A DNA stretch of 64,000 nt from Muraenolepis orangiensis (GCA_027704905.1 CM051005.1:8474806-8538805); one strand, 5' to 3'; numbered from the stretch's first letter, positions 31,866 to 44,199 are shown. Notes: generated by a model not told the origin, from the sequence alone. Translations and numbers: made by a program.

Positions 31866-33055
31866 ATGGAGGAGGATTTGGAAGATTTTCTGCGGTCAAG
31901 AGGGTTCCTACAAGAGGACATCTTGCACATGCAAAGAGACAAGGTGGCCGGAAAGTTAATTCAACAACGTAATAAGTAAAAGCAACAACACAGAGCCTGG
32001 GATAGTGACCAATTTCAGCTAACTTTACCGTTAATGTAACGCTAGCCGTGACTAATGTTAGCGCTTATTAATTTGTTAGTTATGTCAGTCCAACAAACAC
32101 ATTGTACAGATGATTTTTACAGTTTAGAAATTAACTGTATCTAATGGACTGTGTTAAGTTAGCCAGCCTTCTATGGGGTGCTCTGTGCACAAACTCATGT
32201 GTGTATTTATTTATATTCATGTTCAAAGTAAGCATTTCAAGTATTTATTCTTATTATATTATTATTATTCTCATATTATGTTTGCAGGTTGACAAGGCAG
32301 TGCTATCCATCATGAATGAGGAAAAAATGGCAAAATAGATCCCTTCATATGGTGACAGAGGAGCTGTCCTTCTGTCAACAAACACAGTTCAGCACCGACA
32401 AAGAGACTCTTTTGCAGAGATTAAAAGATAAAATAGGAGCACGCAAAATGAGATCAGGTGTGTTCCAAAAGCAAGGTGAAGGGATGGCAAGACAAGGCAA
32501 TAATGCAGGGGAGAAGACTTCCAGGAAAATTGAAATTGGAGGACTTCATTTTAGCAGTAATGAATACCATCAAGTAAGGACCAAAAACGGTGGAGGAACA
32601 AGACATACATTTATGGAAAAAACGACACCTGCTGCTCAGCTTATGGACATAGGAAAATAGCTATTTTTCCCTGATGGACACTCTACCAAAGGACGAGCTG
32701 AGGAGTTTACCTTTGAGATTTGTGATTTCAAATGAAACCCGATCCCTCTAGATGTCACTGTTGGAAAACTTTATGAGCAAACCAAACTGAAGCTGCTCCA
32801 ATTTTACATTTGCACCAAAGAAGAAGCACCTTTAACAGATCAGCCCTCATCTGAAGTGGATGAATGTAGCAAAAATTCATTTTCTGAGGATTCACCTGTC
32901 AGCATCACAGAGGGAGTAGATTCAGAGTTGATGGAATATGGATTCACATGAGCTGATTTAATAACAGATCCACTGGAGCATGGACATTCATCTGACAGAG
33001 ACAGTAACAAACAGCTTTGTGACAGTAGTACAAATATATGTAATAATGTTAGCAG
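31866..33055 (+). pseudogene. G2E3-like gene remnant (N-terminal part)
   Basis: Exon 1 from the ATG at 31866 reads MEEDLEDFLRSRGFLQEDIL; a second exon from 32289 reads VDKAVLSIMNEEKMAK followed by TAG and a shifted frame carrying SFCQQTQFSTDKETLLQRLK. Further on are KNGGGTRHTF, a stop, LFFPDGHSTKGRAEEFTFEI, another stop, and VTVGKLYEQTKLKLLQFYIC. This order matches the N-terminus of the multicopy fish proteins labelled G2/M-phase-specific E3 ligase-like; the HECT part is not found. At least three in-frame stops and one frameshift make it a pseudogene. Family assignment is from memory of the domain order. Confidence 0.6.
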
Positions 33056-33494
33056 ATAGAAAGAGATGGTGCCTAAAGATGAAACTTATAATAACTTATT
33101 TAAAAGATAATTCACATGTATTTCATAAACAGAGGTTCCATTTCCACAAAGCGTGTGCCCGAAACCTTCTATCTACAGTTTTCCAAGACTTTGTTGTTAA
33201 TGTGTAGTCAGATACATTTTCTGTCGTAACTCAGTAAAATCGGTATATCTGTACTCGTCTTTGTATCCGTTAACACATTTGGCTGAGTCCGATACACACC
33301 ATTTTTCTCATTAGTAGGAGTGGTGAAGCGTCAGGGCCTTCAAGGTATTCAGAGAAGACCCTGGAACTCTCAGATGAAACAAACAAAAAATCGAATTAAT
33401 TGTATTAATAAAATGTAATACAATTTTATAAAATGTAATACTATTTAAATAAAATGAATAAATGAGAATCGTATCTGTGTTGTTATCTGTTATA

Positions 33495-34541
33495 TTACAG
33501 TGTTATGTTGATTTGTTTGTCTTTCTCGGTCCATGCACTACGCATTTGAGTAGTTTTGTGTTGGTCAGTACATTCTGCTTTACACTGGTATTCTTCAAGA
33601 TATGTTGGGGTCTTCCTCTCTCTAGTTGGGTAGCGGTTTCTGCCCCCACTATCCCCCTGGTTACTAGAAAGTGTACCACTTTCACCTTCTGTACCTGTAG
33701 TCTGGGGCTGCTCACCAGTCCTAACTGGTACTACATCAGGCTCGTATGAGTCTCTATCCTCATAGCTGTCTCCATCGTTGTGTGGACCTGTTTGTGTCTG
33801 GCAGTCTCTGTTGCTCTTCTGTACGAACTTAACTAATCTATGCTTTGACACTTTACCTGTTTTTGGATAATATACATTGTATGCAGGGCTGTATTTATCA
33901 TATCCTATGAAAATGCCCTTCTCGCACCTTGGATCCAGTTTCTTTTTGTCATGTCTATAGGCATAGCACTCTGTGCCAAAAACCATCATATGGGAAATAT
34001 TTGGTGTTTTCCCTGTGAAAGCACTGTATGGGGTTTGCTTTAATCGCTGAATATAGCACCTGTTGCATATCTGTGCAGCTGTCTGCACCGCAAACCTCCA
34101 TAGCTGCTTTGGCATCTTACTCTCTAGAAGCATACATCGTGCCATGTCAAATAGTGTTCTCCAGTTTCGTTCTGCTGTGCCGTTCTGATGCAGCGAGTAG
34201 GGGGCACTAGTTTGGTGACTAATTTTATTTTCTCTCAGCAGATCTTGGAAACATCCTCCAGTAAACTCGGTACCATTGTCAGACCTAATGGTTTTCACCT
34301 GCCCAAAGGAGGCCGTGTCAGCTAAGAATTTTTCTGTAGCTTTAGCTGTATCACTCTTTGACCTCATGAAATATGTCCATGTCATACTGCTATAGTCATC
34401 TGTGAAAGCTATGGTGTATTTATAACCATCTTTATCAGCAGGCTCGATCGGGCCGCACAGATCTGTATGGACTAGTTCCAGTATTCTTTTAGCTTTGCTA
34501 TCAGCCTGTCTATTTCTAGACTCCACAAATTTTCCTTGTGT
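33495..34541 (-). CDS. Copia integrase C-terminal fragment
   Basis: Continues the integrase after the nested insertion: HTDLCGPIEPADKDGYKYTI (first catalytic Asp), RSDNGTEF (second Asp), QNGTAERNWRTL (Glu), then YYPKTGKVSKHRLVKF and an acidic linker ending in a stop at 33495. Spacing fits the D,D-35-E core. Reverse transcriptase and RNase H are missing. Confidence 0.85.
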   Translation of the reverse strand, partial: TQGKFVESRNRQADSKAKRILELVHTDLCGPIEPADKDGYKYTIAFTDDYSSMTWTYFMRSKSDTAKATEKFLADTASFGQVKTIRSDNGTEFTGGCFQDLLRENKISHQTSAPYSLHQNGTAERNWRTLFDMARCMLLESKMPKQLWRFAVQTAAQICNRCYIQRLKQTPYSAFTGKTPNISHMMVFGTECYAYRHDKKKLDPRCEKGIFIGYDKYSPAYNVYYPKTGKVSKHRLVKFVQKSNRDCQTQTGPHNDGDSYEDRDSYEPDVVPVRTGEQPQTTGTEGESGTLSSNQGDSGGRNRYPTRERKTPTYLEEYQCKAECTDQHKTTQMRSAWTEKDKQINITL

Positions 34542-35111
34542 ACATTGTGGCGCCCCGGGCTCCACTGGGAAGCATGCTGGGCAACCCTTGGGGCAGGTGG
34601 TAGAACACCGGTACTACACCTCTGAGCTCCTAGCAGGATCAGCACCACGGAGAGCTCAGACGGTAACCGCCCACTCGTCAGGCCGAATGGGGAACACCTG
34701 GAGCGGCTCATCAGGCCTGACGCCGTACACCTGGAGGAGAGCCACTCAAGAAGCCGGAGACAGGAATAAAAGGAAGAGCGTGGAAAAGAGAGGGGGCGAA
34801 CAGTATGTGCCTTAACCCCTGGGGGCGGTGTTGCTGCCCGAACGGGAGCCTCAGGAGGCGGACCAACAACCCCGAGCCCCGGGCCAGGACAGCTAACCCG
34901 GAACGACCAAGAGAGAGGGAGGACCGTTTGATTTGAAGTTATTCCCTTTTTCTACCCCCACCTGTTTAAACAAATAAACACTTTTGTTACACTCGCAACC
35001 GCTGTTGTCCTCCCTCCGCCAACGGGTGCACGCCACAAATGGTGGAGAATGCGGGCATTTGCACCTATGCTACGGAGTGACAACAGGCAGGAAACCAGTT
35101 GATCAGAAGAG

Positions 35112-36287
35112 ATGGAGGCTGCTTTCGCCGCTCTCCTGGAGTCTCAGGCAACCCTGCAGACAGCGGTGACCCAGCTGTACGAGAGAGGACCCCCGGAGGC
35201 GGTCAGACCAAGCCCCCATGATCTGCTGACGAAGGTAACCTCAGAGGACGATGTTGACGCCTTTCTAGAGGTATTTGAACGAACCGCCCAGCGGCAACGG
35301 TGGCCACGGGATGATTGGCGGGACATTCTGGCACCGTTCTTAACCGGCGAGGCCCAGAGGGCCTGCCGGTGTATCCGGTCCCTACCCCAGGATGCTAAAA
35401 AGTATGTGGCGCAACAGGGACCCCAGGACGTGGAGACGTTGATCGGCCTGCTGGAGAACTACAGATGCACCCAGGAGATGTTGTGGCATTCGCGGACCGA
35501 GGCTCCAGAAACCGGCTCGCGCCCTAAACCAGGCCAGGAGGTCCCTCAAAGGTGGTGGAGACCCTCCCCAACCGACCGCGCAGACCACCGACCCAAGGCC
35601 GACCCAGAGCGTCTTCCAGCAAACTGTGAGTTCCGCCGGTGTTTTGTCTGTGGGAGAGAGGGACACCTTGCTTGCGACTGTCCCGACCGAGACGCGTCGA
35701 TAGCAACGGCCGGGACTACGGACCGGACCTGCCACCTCGCCACCTGCTGGGGAAGCGTGGGAGCGCGGGCCCCAAAATTCCCGGTAAAGGTGGGGGGCCA
35801 GGACACTGAAGCACTGTTGGACTCTGGCAGCATGGTGACGCTGATCCGGCCAGAGTTTGCAGGGACCGGACGGGGGGGGGGCCTATAGCAGTGACCTGCA
35901 TCCACGGGGACGTCAAGCACTACCCCACTGCAGAGGTGACTTTGAGCACGCCCCGAGTCCGCTACCGCCTAAGAGTTGGCGTGGTCGACAACTTGCCGGT
36001 CCCAGTGCTAATGGGGAGAGACAACCCGGTGTTTGGTCGGTACTGGGCCGAGGGACCCGGAGGGGGCCACTCGGGGGGCGAGCGGAAACCCCGGAGAAGG
36101 AAGAAAGACCGGGTCGTACACCAGGTGTGTGCGGCGCTGTCGGAGGACGACGATTCCCCGCCAGCCGATTCCTCCTCAGAGGGAGAGAGAGAGCAGCATA
36201 CCGGCGAGGACGCCGCGACCGCACCACCGGACCCAGAGGGCTTGAGAGAGTCCGAGGGGGTGTTTTCCCGCTTCCCCCAGACGGGCC
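35112..36287 (+). CDS. Gmr1-like gag-protease (one frameshift)
   Basis: From ATG 35112: a gag of the SCAN-like type (DVDAFLEVFERTAQRQRWPR, LTGEAQRAC), a zinc knuckle CFVCGREGHLACDCP, then a protease with LLDSGSMVTLI. The frame breaks in a G homopolymer at about 35871-35881 and continues in another frame (TCIHGDVKHYPTAEVTL, PVLMGRDNPVFGRYW) to the point where the retrovirus is inserted. The homopolymer slip could be real or a sequencing error. The gene acts in particle assembly and polyprotein cleavage. Confidence 0.8.
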
Positions 36288-36599
36288 TGTAATGGAAAAA
36301 TCATATGTTGTCCCTTCTATCACTCTGTTTATTTGACCTTGTGAACCCCCAATGTAATTCTCCCTATCACCCTTTTGTCCTATTGTCCTGAGGGGTCCTT
36401 GTCCTTATCCTTATCCTTATCCCTATCCTGCTTGACCAACTGTAATGTTTATCTCACAGCGGGGGACAGTGGCTATTGCAGTCTACAGCTGTTGAAGGGG
36501 GGTTGGCATACAACTATTGAGCTGGATCAAAGGCTTGGCCGCTCCTGGTCCAACACCTCTGGCTTCCTCTGCCTGCACGAGAGTTCCTCTGTTCCCGTG

Positions 36600-36701
36600 C
36601 TGGGGATGGGGGTGGTGGAGCCAGGTGGAGATGGGGGTGGTGGAGCCAGGTGGAGATGGGGGTGGTGGAGCCAGGTGGAGATGGGGGTGGTGGAGCCATA
36701 T
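36600..36701 (+). repeat. 25-bp minisatellite inside the retroviral LTR
   Basis: About four copies of a 25-bp G-rich unit (GGTGGAGATGGGGGTGGTGG plus AGCCA). The same array is at 40503-40604 in the other LTR, with the same copy number. Confidence 0.9.
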
Positions 36702-37740
36702 GGTCAAGACTTGCATCATTGGAGTGAAAGACAGTGTCTTAGGGGCAGTCCTAAGAAGGGATAAATACTGAGTGTTGCCAGCATTACGGTGGACTTCCCT
36801 ATCCTCACCTCATAGGATTCGGGGCTCCCGACAAAGCTTTGTCTGTCTGTTGTCTGTCTGTTGTCTGACTGTCTGTCAATTTGTCTGTTTGGCCACTTGT
36901 CTACTTGTATTTGTTCATTGTGTTCTGCTTGCTTGATAAATCTTCAAACTTAATTGAGTTCATGTGTGACAGTTCTTATTGATTGATAATTTGCCTTCTT
37001 ATTCACGTAGATTTCCACCACAATTTGGTGTCAGAAGTGGGATCGTCACTCTCATCGCGGAAGGATCCCGGACGCAGGCCGCGGCTAGCTGATAAAGGGT
37101 TGACGGTTTGGTCCGTGGAGCCGCCGGGTGAGGTCGACGATCTTTTGGTTATGGTAAGAATATGCGTGAATACTTAATGGCCAGCCGTTAGAGGTGAATT
37201 GCATACATCATTTGGAGCGTTTTTTAACCGAGGTTTAGTAAGAACCTGGATTAGCGCAGACGTGTGTTAATATTGTGAGTGCTGGTTGTCAGGGACAATC
37301 GCGAGTGTCCGGGACACTCAGTGAATGCGAATGAGTGTGGGAGGTACCTGGTGAGTGTGTGAGTGAAGGTCACAGGCCGAGTGTCCAGGGACACTGGATG
37401 AATGTAGTGTCCGGGACACTGACTGAAAGGGGGTACAGACTGAAAGAGAGTGACTGATTTGTCCGTATTCAGGGAATACGTTGATGGTGCACTACGGGTC
37501 CGTATTCAGGGAATACGTTGATGGTTACAGGTCCGTATTCAGGGAATACGTTGATGGAACGAGATAAGCCCTTTAATGTGTGCAAGGTACACCTGGCGGT
37601 GGATAAATAGTATAACTTCTAAGAGCTGTCACTGAGGTAAATGAACGCAATTTAAATAAAATTAGAGGTCTGAAAGATATTGGAAAAATTATTATTTGTT
37701 AAAACGATTAAAAGATTAATTTTGCAGGGTGCAACGCGGT

Positions 37741-37742
<2 letters not shown>

Positions 37743-37831
<89 letters not shown>
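37743..37831. repeat. (TC)n microsatellite in the retroviral leader
   Basis: Pure dinucleotide run of about 44 units. Confidence 0.95.
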
Positions 37832-37833
<2 letters not shown>

Positions 37834-38422
37834 TCTGTTTAGGGAATACAACATTGAATTAAAGCATTTTATTTTGTTGATTATAACATAGAACTGAAGT
37901 TCATAAACCTATTATATAAAATAATGAATATAATAAGAATAATAAAATAATAACATATGGGTTCGCAGGGATCGAGGGAGGATGGCAAGGCAGAGGTTGC
38001 ATCAAGTGTTAAAATGCATTTACATGAGAAGGCATTTTGGGGGGAAGGTTTTACGCTCTGTACTAGGATGGAGGGCCCCGGGGGGCCCATAGGGTGTCTA
38101 GGTGTAACTCAGTTAGCTCATTTAATTGTCAGAATATAAGGGACGAATAGGCAGGGCCATAATGACTGTTCTCTTGAGTCAACTACCCAGGCTAAGGTGG
38201 ACCTGGACCTTGACTGCCCTCCCCCAGCGACCCTACCAGCGGCCCAGCCAACCTGCTACTACCACTGCAGCAAGCCACGAGTGAAGCTGACCGATGTCAT
38301 GACGAGAGACATGACCATAAGCAAGGCGCACAGAGAGTTGGCCAGCAACCGAACCAACACGGAGGCAAGAACTTTACTCTGAAAAGCGGGTACACTGGCT
38401 CCGGCACAAACGGCAGCTTCGA

Positions 38423-38475
38423 GTGTTATAACCGCAATAAAGAAGGACACTTTGCAAGAGATTGCCCAGAGGAAG
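38423..38475 (+). pseudogene. Retroviral gag nucleocapsid remnant
   Basis: Reads CYNRNKEGHFARDCP, a CCHC knuckle in which the second cysteine is Arg. Upstream frames are broken by stops, so no gag product is expected. Confidence 0.6.
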
Positions 38476-39256
38476 TTCAACCAGAGGCGTGGCCACAGTG
38501 ATGATCATGATTCCGAACGCAACCAGTGCAGAGGGTCCAGCTGACTGGCGGGGAGGAGCAGGAGGGCGACGGGTCCACCACAGCTGGAGTCAACAAACAG
38601 GGAAGTGACACACGTAGACATGCAGCAACACACACACACATGAGGGAAGCCATGGGCATTAGAAGCACGACACACACCACAAACAGGCACATACGTACTG
38701 TATATCTAGAACATATTGATCCAAAGGATGTTGCCTTTTCTATAATTGATTAATATTACAATTTGCAATGGTATTTAATTTGGGAAAATACAACTTGTCA
38801 ATAACCTGACCCTAACCCTGACTCCAACCACTAACCCTAAAAAGAGCAATGTTGATATCAATCATGTTAATGAGGTTAATATGTTAATGTTGAAAGATCC
38901 GTATGATACTGAGGGGATTGCTCATTTTGTACATGTTGAATGTTAGAGTACAAGTAGAATACGTTCGTATTGCACATGAGCTGATATACAACCAAAGAGT
39001 ATAATAAGATAACAGCTATATAAAATGATAATGTTACTTGCATTGGAGTCAATGCTGTGTTGCTGTTGACAAAGTGATTAAACCTTAAATGGTTCAAATT
39101 GACCGGAACCTTTTATGAAACTTAGATTAAAAACCTACTAACCCTATATGATTGCTTTGAATAGGACAGCGCCAATCAGAATGTTAAGTAAGACTGTTTA
39201 TTTCTAAAATATGTAAACAAAGGTGTGACATTTTACTTAGAAAAAAGAAAAGAAAA

Positions 39257-39802
39257 GTGGAGGCCAGGATAAACCAATATCAATTACAGACCAGACATAC
39301 ATTATTACGGCAACCCCGATATCAAAAGTTAGGCGAGAAAAGCGAGCGGTATATTTTAAAAGGCATGATGGAATGTGGGGAACCGACGTCCCCAACGATT
39401 TCAAAATATAGACGACCGCACAACATTTTCGGTCTTGCACTATTTCCGCAACTAGGCGTGGGTAAGCTTCTTCTTATGGCAGAGACAACTAACTATCGAC
39501 TTCAATCATTTGTTAACAGCACACTAGCCTCCGTTGGGGCGATCAAGGAGGAACTAACTAGCTTACGGTTGGTTGTAATGCAAAATAGAATGGTCTTGGA
39601 CCAGCTGACAGCGTCTTCAGGAGGGGTTTGTGTTGTTGTGGGTTCATCATGTTGCACATATATTCCAGACAACGATGCGGATGGCAAGGAGATAGACCAA
39701 GCAATGCAGAACCTGACAGCCCTTCGCGACGCCATGAGCGAGGACAATATCGCTGCAGACGAGGTCCCAAGTCGCAGAACCGTGATCATGAAGGTGGGGT
39801 AA
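39257..39802 (+). pseudogene. Retroviral envelope transmembrane remnant
   Basis: A 181-residue frame whose second half has the heptad region, the QNRMVLDQLTA stretch and a C-x6-CC motif (CVVVGSSCC) typical of gamma-type retroviral transmembrane subunits. The first half and the surface subunit are not recognisable, a clear fusion-peptide region is not identified, and the frame ends soon after the motif without a clear membrane anchor. It is a broken relic and is described only. Confidence 0.7.
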
Positions 39803-40925
39803 GAGGAGGCATTGCTATTCACTAAGATGGGGACCTCACTGGTGTGCGCCAAACTGAATCCCCTACCGCATATGAAATGTGTTTAATGGATTGAATATGT
39901 GTTCTGTTTTTTTCCTTCCCCTAAATGGATGGGATGAACTTTATTTGTAACTAATTATAAAACAGCTTTCAGTAATATCATGTTTTCTTGGTGCTCATGA
40001 AGATGTATTAGGAGACCTAACAAGGTGTAAAACATTGGATGTTTTAAGTGACCTGACCAACTAAGGTGATATTTTACGTTTTAGGGATGCGGGACGATGC
40101 AGATGTATTGAATTGTTATGAATAAGTGTTTTTTCCATTTGTTTAAGATTGTTGTGATAATTATGATGATAATAATCAAAAGGGAGGAAATGTAATGGAA
40201 AAATCATATGTTGTCCCTTCTATCACTCTGTTTATTTGACCTTGTGAACCCCCAATGTAATTCTCCCTATCACCCTTTTGTCCTATTGTCCTGAGGGGTC
40301 CTTGTCCTTATCCTTATCCTTATCCCTATCCTGCTTGACCAACTGTAATGTTTATCTCACAGCGGGGGACAGTGGCTATTGCAGTCTACAGCTGTTGAAG
40401 GGGGGTTGGCATACAACTATTGAGCTGGATCAAAGGCTTGGCCGCTCCTGGTCCAACACCTCTGGCTTCCTCTGCCTGCACGAGAGTTCCTCTGTTCCCG
40501 TGCTGGGGATGGGGGTGGTGGAGCCAGGTGGAGATGGGGGTGGTGGAGCCAGGTGGAGATGGGGGTGGTGGAGCCAGGTGGAGATGGGGGTGGTGGAGCC
40601 ATATGGTCAAGACTTGCATCATTGGAGTGAAAGACAGTGTCTTAGGGGCAGTCCTAAGAAGGGATAAATACTGAGTGTTGCCAGCATTACGGTGGACTTC
40701 CCTATCCTCACCTCATAGGATTCGGGGCTCCCGACAAAGCTTTGTCTGTCTGTTGTCTGTCTGTTGTCTGACTGTCTGTCAATTTGTCTGTTTGGCCACT
40801 TGTCTACTTGTATTTGTTCATTGTGTTCTGCTTGCTTGATAAATCTTCAAACTTAATTGAGTTCATGTGTGACAGTTCTTATTGATTGATAATTTGCCTT
40901 CTTATTCACGTAGATTTCCACCACA

Positions 40926-43700
40926 GGCCCCACCCCTGCGGAGAACGAGGGCCAATTCGGAACAGCCCAGCTACAGGACCCTACCCTTGCCCAGGCGTGG
41001 CAAAACGTCCAGAGGGTCGACGGGAAGCTACAGGAGGGCGTGAGTAATGTGACTTTTCCAAATTTTGTGGTGAAAAATGGATTACTGTACAGAGTGACAA
41101 AAATGAACGATGAAGCCTGTGAACAGTTGCTAGTGCCCAGAGAGTACCGGTCCAAGGTGATGTACCTGGCACACTCACATCTCCTGGGAGCCCACCTGGG
41201 GGTCGAGAAGACCTATGACAGAGTCCTGAAGCGATTCTACTGGCTGGGGGTAAAACGAGACGTGGAGAACTATTGTCGGCACTGCGGGGAGTGCCAGTTA
41301 CACAGCCCTAAGGTAACCTACCGAAACCCCTTAATCCCCCTCCCCCTCATAGACATCCCCTTCAGCCGCATAGGCATGGACATTGTGGGGCCCTTGCCGA
41401 AATCCAGCCGGGGGCACCGCTACATCTTGGTCATCATGGACTATGCGACCCGGTACCCCGAAGCCATACCCCTGCGGGCTGCCACGGGCAAGGCGGTTGC
41501 CCGGGAGGTATTCCAGCTCTTTAGCCGGGTGGGGATAGCTAAGGAAATACTAACGGACCAGGGTTCCTGCTTTATGTCCACAGTAATGAAGGCGATGTGC
41601 AAGATGTTGAAGGTCCAGCAGATTAAGACGTCTGTGTACCACCCCCAGACCGACGGGCTGGTTGAGAGGTTCAACCAAACGCTAAAGCAGATGCTACGTA
41701 AGATGATCGTGGCGGATGGTAAGGTTTGGGATCAGCTCCTACCCCACTTGTTGTTCTCCATCAGGGAGGTACCCCAGAGCTCCACTGGCTTTTCCCCTTT
41801 TGAGCTCCTGTATGGACGGAGACCCCGAGGACTGCTCGACCTGGCCAAGGAGGCCTGGGAGCAGCAGCCATCACGCCACTGGACCGTGGTGGAACACGTA
41901 GAACAGATGCACAACCGGATGGCCCGCATATGGCCCATGGTGAGGGAACACATGCAGCAAGACCAACAGGCCCAAGCCCGCGTCTACAACCGAGGGGCCC
42001 AAATCCGGGAGCTTCAACCTGGGGACAAGGTAATGGTGCTGGTCCCCACTCATGAGTGTAAATTCCTGGCCAAGTGGCATGGCCCTTATGAGGTGGTAGA
42101 GCGGATGGGTCCCGTGAACTACAAGGTTAGCCAACCAGGCCGGCGCAAGGCCACCCAGGTGTACCATATTAACCTCCTAAAGCGGTGGCATGAGCCAGAG
42201 CAACCCCCTGTGCATGCATTGGCGGCCTGTTCCCCCAGGCCGACTACCCCGGAGGTCCAGATGGGAGAACAACTGTCCCCCCGGCAAGTCCAGGACATGA
42301 GGGAGCTCCTGGAGCAAAACCGAGACGTCTTCTCCGACCTTCCGGGGCATACTACCGTCACCATGCATGACATCATCACTGAACCAGGGAAGAAAGTGCG
42401 ACTACGACCCTATCGGATACCGGAGGCCTGGAGGAAGGCCATCCACGAGGAGGTGGTCCGAATGCTGGAGATGGGGGTCATCGAGGAGTCGCACAGTGCG
42501 TGGACCAGCCCCATTGCCCTCGTTCCCAAACCTGACGGTAGTATAAGGTTTTGCAATGATTTCCGCAAACTAAACGACATTTCTCGGTTTGACGCGTACC
42601 CCATGCCCAGGGTGGATGAGCTCATCGAACACCTGGGACCAGCGCGGTTCATGAGCACCCTGGACCTCACTCGGGGGTACTGGCAAGTCCCCCTCACCCC
42701 CCAAGCCCGGGAGAAGACCGCCTTCGCAACCCCAGAGGGCCTGTTCCAATACCGGGTCCTGCCCTTTGGGATCCACGGAGCGCCAGCCACCTTCCAGCGA
42801 CTCATGGACCAGGTCCTGCGGCCCCACCGTGGGTATGCTGCCGCCTACCTGGACGACATCGTGGTCCACAGTGCTGACTGGAGGACCCATCTGGTCCGGT
42901 TGGAGGCGGTCCTGCAAGCCCTCCGAGAGGCGGGGCTGATGGCCAACCCGAAGAAATGCTACCTTGGCCTGGACGAAGCCAACTACCTGGGGTACACCGT
43001 AGGACGAGTGAACGTCAAGCCGCAGACCAACAAAGTGGAAGCCATCACTACCTGGCCCCGGCCCCTCACGAAGAAGCAGGTGAGAACGTTTCTGGGGTTG
43101 GTAGGGTATTACAGACAGTTTGTGCCTCACTTTGCCTCGATAGCCGCGCCGCTACATGGCCTGACAGCGAAGGATCTGTCCAACCGGGTCCATTGGACGG
43201 AGGAAGCGGAGGGGGCGTTTGCGATGCTGCAACAGGCCCTCTGCAGCGAGCCTGTTCTGATGACCCCCACATTCGACCTGCCCTTCACCCTGCAGACTGA
43301 TGCTTCCGAGGTAGGACTCGGAGCCGTCCTGTCCCAGGTATGTGATGGGGTGGAGCACCCGGTAACCTTCATCAGCAGGAAGCTGCTCAAACATGAGAGG
43401 AACTATGCCACCGTAGAGAAGGAGTGTTTGGCGGTCCGGTGGGCCATGGAGAAACTCAGGTACTATCTCCTGGGTAGAGAGTTCGTCCTGGTCACAGACC
43501 ATGCCCCGTTAAAATGGATGTGCCTTAACAAGGACAAGAATGCTTGTGTCACCCGGTGGTTCCTGAATCTGCAGGACTTCCGCTTTCGGGTGGAGCACCG
43601 ACCGGGGCGGCTCCATGGCAACGCGGACGCGCTGTCGAGAAGGGACGAATGCCTCTGGGTGGGCGCTCCCCGCCCTGGCTTGGAGCTGAGGAAGGGGGTA
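40926..43700 (+). CDS. Gmr1-like integrase-reverse transcriptase-RNase H
   Basis: One long open frame runs from the retroviral junction to 43970, the last 90 residues being read-through into the LTR. In order from the ATG at 41040: integrase zinc finger (HSHLLGAHLG to YCRHCGEC, residues about 40-85), integrase core (GMDIVGPLPK, LTDQGSCF, QTDGLVERFN), a chromo-like linker, then reverse transcriptase (about 440-620; YPMPRVDELIEHL, LPFGIHGAPATFQ, active site YLDD) and RNase H (about 740-850; LQTDASEVGLGAVL, TDHAPLKWM, NADALSR). Integrase before reverse transcriptase is the reverse of ordinary Ty3/gypsy. No stop interrupts it, so pol itself looks intact. Confidence 0.9.
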
Positions 43701-44199
43701 TGTGGCGCCCCGGGCTCCACTGGGAAGCATGCTGGGCAACCCTTGGGGCAGGTGGTAGAACACCGGTACTACACCTCTGAGCTCCTAGCAGGATTAGCAC
43801 CACGGAGAGCTCAGACGGTAACCGCCCACTCGTCAGGCCGAATGGGGAACACCTGGAGCGGCTCATCAGGCCTGACGCCGTACACCTGGAGGGGAGCCAC
43901 TCAAGAAGCCGGAGACAGGAATAAAAGGAAGAGCGTGGAAAAGAGAGGGGGCGAACTGTATGTGCCTTAACCCCTGGGGGCGGTGTTGCTGCCCGAACGG
44001 GAGCCTCAGGAGGCGGACCAACAACCCCGAGCCCCGGGCCAGGACAGCTAACCCGGAACGACCAAGAGAGAGGGAGGACCGTTTGATTTGAAGTTATTCC
44101 CTTTTTCCCCTACCCCCACCTGTTTAAACAAATAAACCCTTTTGTTACACCCGCAACCGCTGTTGTTCTCCCTCCGCCAACGGGTGCACGCCACAACAT

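Larger units (their letters stand above)
36288..40925 (+). mobile_element. Endogenous retrovirus, pol-less, nested in the Gmr1-like element
   Basis: LTRs 36288-37022 and 40191-40925, both 735 bp and identical as far as I can compare, bounded by the 4-bp duplication GGCC (36284-36287 and 40926-40929). A primer site TGGTGTCAGAAGTGGGAT at 37026 fits tRNA-Leu. A purine tract (AAAAGGGAGGAAA) precedes the 3' LTR. The inside holds a degraded gag zinc knuckle at about 38423-38470 and a transmembrane envelope remnant at about 39257-39802, but no recognisable protease, polymerase or integrase. It must have been moved by another provirus and is the youngest layer of this nest. Confidence 0.85.
34546..44195 (+). 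mobile_element. Gmr1-like LTR retrotransposon (IN before RT)
   Basis: 5' LTR 34546-35037 and 3' LTR 43701-44195, TG...CA ended, flanked by a 4-bp duplication ACAT (34542-34545 and 44196-44199). By eye the LTRs differ at about seven bases and one 3-bp indel. The primer site TGGTGGAGAATGCGGGCAT at about 35040 fits the 3' end of a tRNA-Ala. A purine tract (GAGGAAGGGGGTA) precedes the 3' LTR. Gene order is gag, protease, integrase, reverse transcriptase, RNase H, the copia-like order known from Gmr1 of Atlantic cod although the reverse transcriptase is of gypsy type. An endogenous retrovirus (36288-40925) interrupts it between protease and integrase. Confidence 0.92.

Noticed and set aside
36375..36764. 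129-residue frame present twice (also 40278-40667)
   Set aside because: It lies wholly within the two retroviral LTRs and includes the 25-bp minisatellite; identity reflects LTR identity, not a gene pair.
38800..38850. Telomere-like CCCTAA units
   Set aside because: Only a few degenerate units inside the retrovirus interior (and near 565); not an array.
42570..43130. 186-residue minus frame in the Gmr1-like pol
   Set aside because: Antisense shadow of the reverse transcriptase; no motif or start context.
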